Assembly (NCBI GenBank): GCA_023150475.1
Contig: JAKLKU010000012.1
Coordinates: 124,001 to 188,000 of the forward strand
Source: Planctomycetota bacterium
Lineage (GTDB): Bacteria; Planctomycetota; UBA1135; GCA-002686595
Reading direction: 5' to 3'
DNA length: 64,000 nucleotides
Shown: positions 62,526-64,000 of the stretch, piece after piece
How the letters are laid out: each line of letters begins with the position of its first letter
Position numbering within the stretch: position 1 is the stretch's first letter
Position numbers and translations under genes: made by a program
Notes under the pieces: generated by a model
The model's input: only the letters and a program-made list of their open reading frames with translations
Databases searched by the model: none
What the model was told of the DNA's origin: nothing

Positions 62526-63526
62526 CGGCGGGGCGGACGGACCTTGGCGAGCTGCTTCAGCGCGCGAGCGAAATCCTTCGGCAGCGGCGCCTCGACGCGC
62601 ACACGCGCACCGTCGACACCGGTGTATTCGATCGAAGCCGCGTGGAGCGTCGCGCGCTCGATCAACGGCCGTTCGGCTTCACCGCGCTTCTTGCGGTAGT
62701 CGTTCTTGAGCTCGGAGAGCAACAGGGCACGGCGCCGGCCGTAGAGCGGATCGACGACGAGCGGGAAACCCTCGTGCGCGAGATGCACGCGGATCTGGTG
62801 CGTCCGGCCGGTCAGCGGGCGTGCGCGCAACAACGTGAAGCCGCGGAACCGCTCGGCGACCGCGATCTCCGTGCGCGACTCCTTGCCGTCGTGCGCGACG
62901 CACACGAGCCCGCTCTTGCGCCGGTCGGTGCCGAGCGGCAAGTCGATCACGGCGACTTCGCCGTCGGCGAGCGGGTGCTCGCCTTCGACGAGAGCGAGGT
63001 ACTCCTTCTGGATCGAACCCGTGTCGAAGCCGTCGCGCAGCGCCTGCTCGGCTTCGAGCGTCTTCGCGAACAGCACGACGCCGCTCGTTTCCTTGTCGAG
63101 ACGGTGCACGAGGCGCGGTCGGAACTCGCCGCGGCCGGCCGGACCTGGACCACGTTCGCGCGAGACGTCGACGAGCGCGCCGAGCACGTTGGGCCGAAAC
63201 GGATCGCGTTCGGGCTCGACCGTGAGCCCAGCCGGTTTGTCGACCGCGATGACGTGCTCGTCCTCGCGCAGGATCACGAGCGGTTCGTCGAGCTCGATCG
63301 TCGAGCGTTCGTGCTCCGCGATCTCGTCATCCGAGAGCTCGACACCGACGACGTCGTTCGGATGCAGACGATGGGACGCGTACACCTGCGTGCCGTTGAT
63401 CGTCACTCGCCCGTCGCGCACGATCCCGCGCAGGAAGCTCTTCTTCACTTCGGGGAAGGCGCGGGCCAAGAACTCGTCGAGCTGCATGCCCGCTTGTTCG
63501 AGTTCGACGGCGATGTGCTGGACCAC
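62522..63526 (-). CDS. RluA-family 23S/tRNA pseudouridine synthase
   Basis: A 334-residue pseudouridine synthase. An S4 domain (LDEFLARAFPEVKKSFLRGIVRDGRVTINGTQV) precedes the catalytic core with RLVHRLDKETSGVVLFAK (D144), HDGKESRTEI, and RPLTGRTHQIRVHLAHEGFPLVVDPLYG. The target is a uridine in rRNA or tRNA; RluD-like from the S4 domain, not certain. The start is a GTG at 63526; an ATG at 63487 would cut into the S4 domain. It is coupled to truD by an ATGA overlap, so two RNA-modifying synthases are made together. Confidence 0.92.
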   Translation of the reverse strand: MVQHIAVELEQAGMQLDEFLARAFPEVKKSFLRGIVRDGRVTINGTQVYASHRLHPNDVVGVELSDDEIAEHERSTIELDEPLVILREDEHVIAVDKPAGLTVEPERDPFRPNVLGALVDVSRERGPGPAGRGEFRPRLVHRLDKETSGVVLFAKTLEAEQALRDGFDTGSIQKEYLALVEGEHPLADGEVAVIDLPLGTDRRKSGLVCVAHDGKESRTEIAVAERFRGFTLLRARPLTGRTHQIRVHLAHEGFPLVVDPLYGRRRALLLSELKNDYRKKRGEAERPLIERATLHAASIEYTGVDGARVRVEAPLPKDFARALKQLAKVRPPRR

Positions 63527-63568
63527 GGCAAAGATCGGAGAACGGGACGGGACGACGTCGAGACGCGT

Positions 63569-64000
63569 TCAGCGCGCGGTCGAAGCGGAGCGCTCGTAGC
63601 ACTCCTTCTTCAGCGCGCCGACGAACGGCAGGTTCCGGTAGCGGCCGGCGAAGTCGAGGCCGTAACCGACGACGAAGAGGTCGGCGACTTCGAACACGCG
63701 GAAGTCCGCGCGGAAGTCGACCGCGCGCCGGGCCGGCTTGTCGAGGAAGACGCAGGTGCGCACTTCCGCGGCGCCGCGGCGGCGGAGTTCGTCGACGAGC
63801 CGCGCGAGCGTGCGACCCGTGTCGAGGATGTCGTCGACGAGCAACAGGTTGCGGCCGGAGATCTCGCTCTCGGCAGGAAAGAAGTTGAGCGCGAGGTCGC
63901 CGCTCTCGGTTCCGGCGCCGTAGCTCGACGCACTGACGAACGCGAGCTCGAGCGGGATCGGGATGCGGCGGATCAGGTCCGACGCGAAGACGCACGAACC
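63569..64000 (-). CDS. hpt: Hypoxanthine phosphoribosyltransferase, N-terminus cut by window edge
   Basis: The frame runs off the right edge, so about 30-40 N-terminal residues are missing. What is seen: IRRIPIPLELAFVSASSYGAGTESGD, the PRPP loop NLLLVDDILDTGRTL, FLDKPARR, and ADLFVVGYGLDFAGRYRNLPFVGAL at the C-terminus. The VDDILDTG acidic pair and DFAxRYRNLP end are typical of Hpt. It salvages hypoxanthine or guanine with PRPP. It lies 42 bp upstream of the RluA gene in the same direction. Confidence 0.9.
   Translation of the reverse strand, partial: GSCVFASDLIRRIPIPLELAFVSASSYGAGTESGDLALNFFPAESEISGRNLLLVDDILDTGRTLARLVDELRRRGAAEVRTCVFLDKPARRAVDFRADFRVFEVADLFVVGYGLDFAGRYRNLPFVGALKKECYERSASTAR

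Overview
The window is about 70% G+C and densely coded, with roughly 51 protein genes, RNase P RNA and short intergenic gaps. It reads as the chromosome of a high-GC Gram-negative bacterium. An outer membrane is implied by an LptE-like lipoprotein, a BamD-like lipoprotein, a large AsmA-like protein and many lipoboxes. Planctomycetota is my best guess from gene content and order (MoxR/DUF58/VWA cluster, recO-bamD-like-lptE-ftsH-folP-glmM-tsaB), but nothing here proves the phylum. I see no phage, transposon, integrase, CRISPR array or tRNA.

Layout. 1-3.4 kb (minus): a MoxR/DUF58/membrane-protein/VWA (Bat-like) cluster, cut at the left edge. 4.1-5.8 kb: an SBBP beta-propeller lipoprotein. 5.8-8.8 kb (minus): a divergent GH38-like protein coupled to a SnoaL-like protein. 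9-10.4 kb: two SRPBCC proteins and an ArsR repressor behind two palindromes that look like its operators. 10.4-14.6 kb (minus): two paralogous secreted Cys-rich proteins with a gluzincin-like layout but no catalytic Glu, around a polytopic membrane protein. 14.6-18.8 kb: histidine-degradation genes ftcD and hutI on either side of an OPT transporter. 18.9-19.7 kb: an ECF-like sigma factor. 20-30.2 kb: a housekeeping run (CorC/HlyC-like, recO, BamD-like, lptE-like, ftsH, folP, glmM, tsaB). 30.3 kb (minus): a 69-residue histone-fold protein with a Lys/Ala tail, divergent from alr. 30.9-38.7 kb: alr, AsmA-like, manC, ruvX and a di-haem cytochrome lipoprotein. 38.7 kb (minus): an alpha/beta hydrolase lacking its nucleophile Ser. 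39.7 kb: rnpB, then a Nudix gene and a small possibly Sm-like protein with a clear terminator.

41.6-45.2 kb (minus): an M1 peptidase, a ferritin-like protein and an AhpD-family gene with one in-frame TGA exactly at the second Cys of the CxxC site. The TGA is followed by a perfect 8-bp hairpin whose position and loop fit a bacterial SECIS, so this is most likely a selenoprotein. 45.5-52.6 kb: a hypothetical, a HELGH metalloprotein, an APC permease, an NSS symporter with a MetS-type small subunit, and a DegT aminotransferase. 53.2-56.7 kb: a Lon protease and an EF-hand protein. 56.8-64 kb (minus): an asparaginase-family Ntn hydrolase, an M28 peptidase, MTA phosphorylase, TruD with a 210-residue RGG-rich tail, an RluA-type synthase and hypoxanthine phosphoribosyltransferase, cut at the right edge.

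Expression signals. Many genes are chained by ATGA/GTGA overlaps. A TANNNT hexamer sits 6-10 nt before the start codon of at least eight genes and 4 nt before the RNase P RNA 5' end. This suggests that leaderless transcripts are common in this organism.
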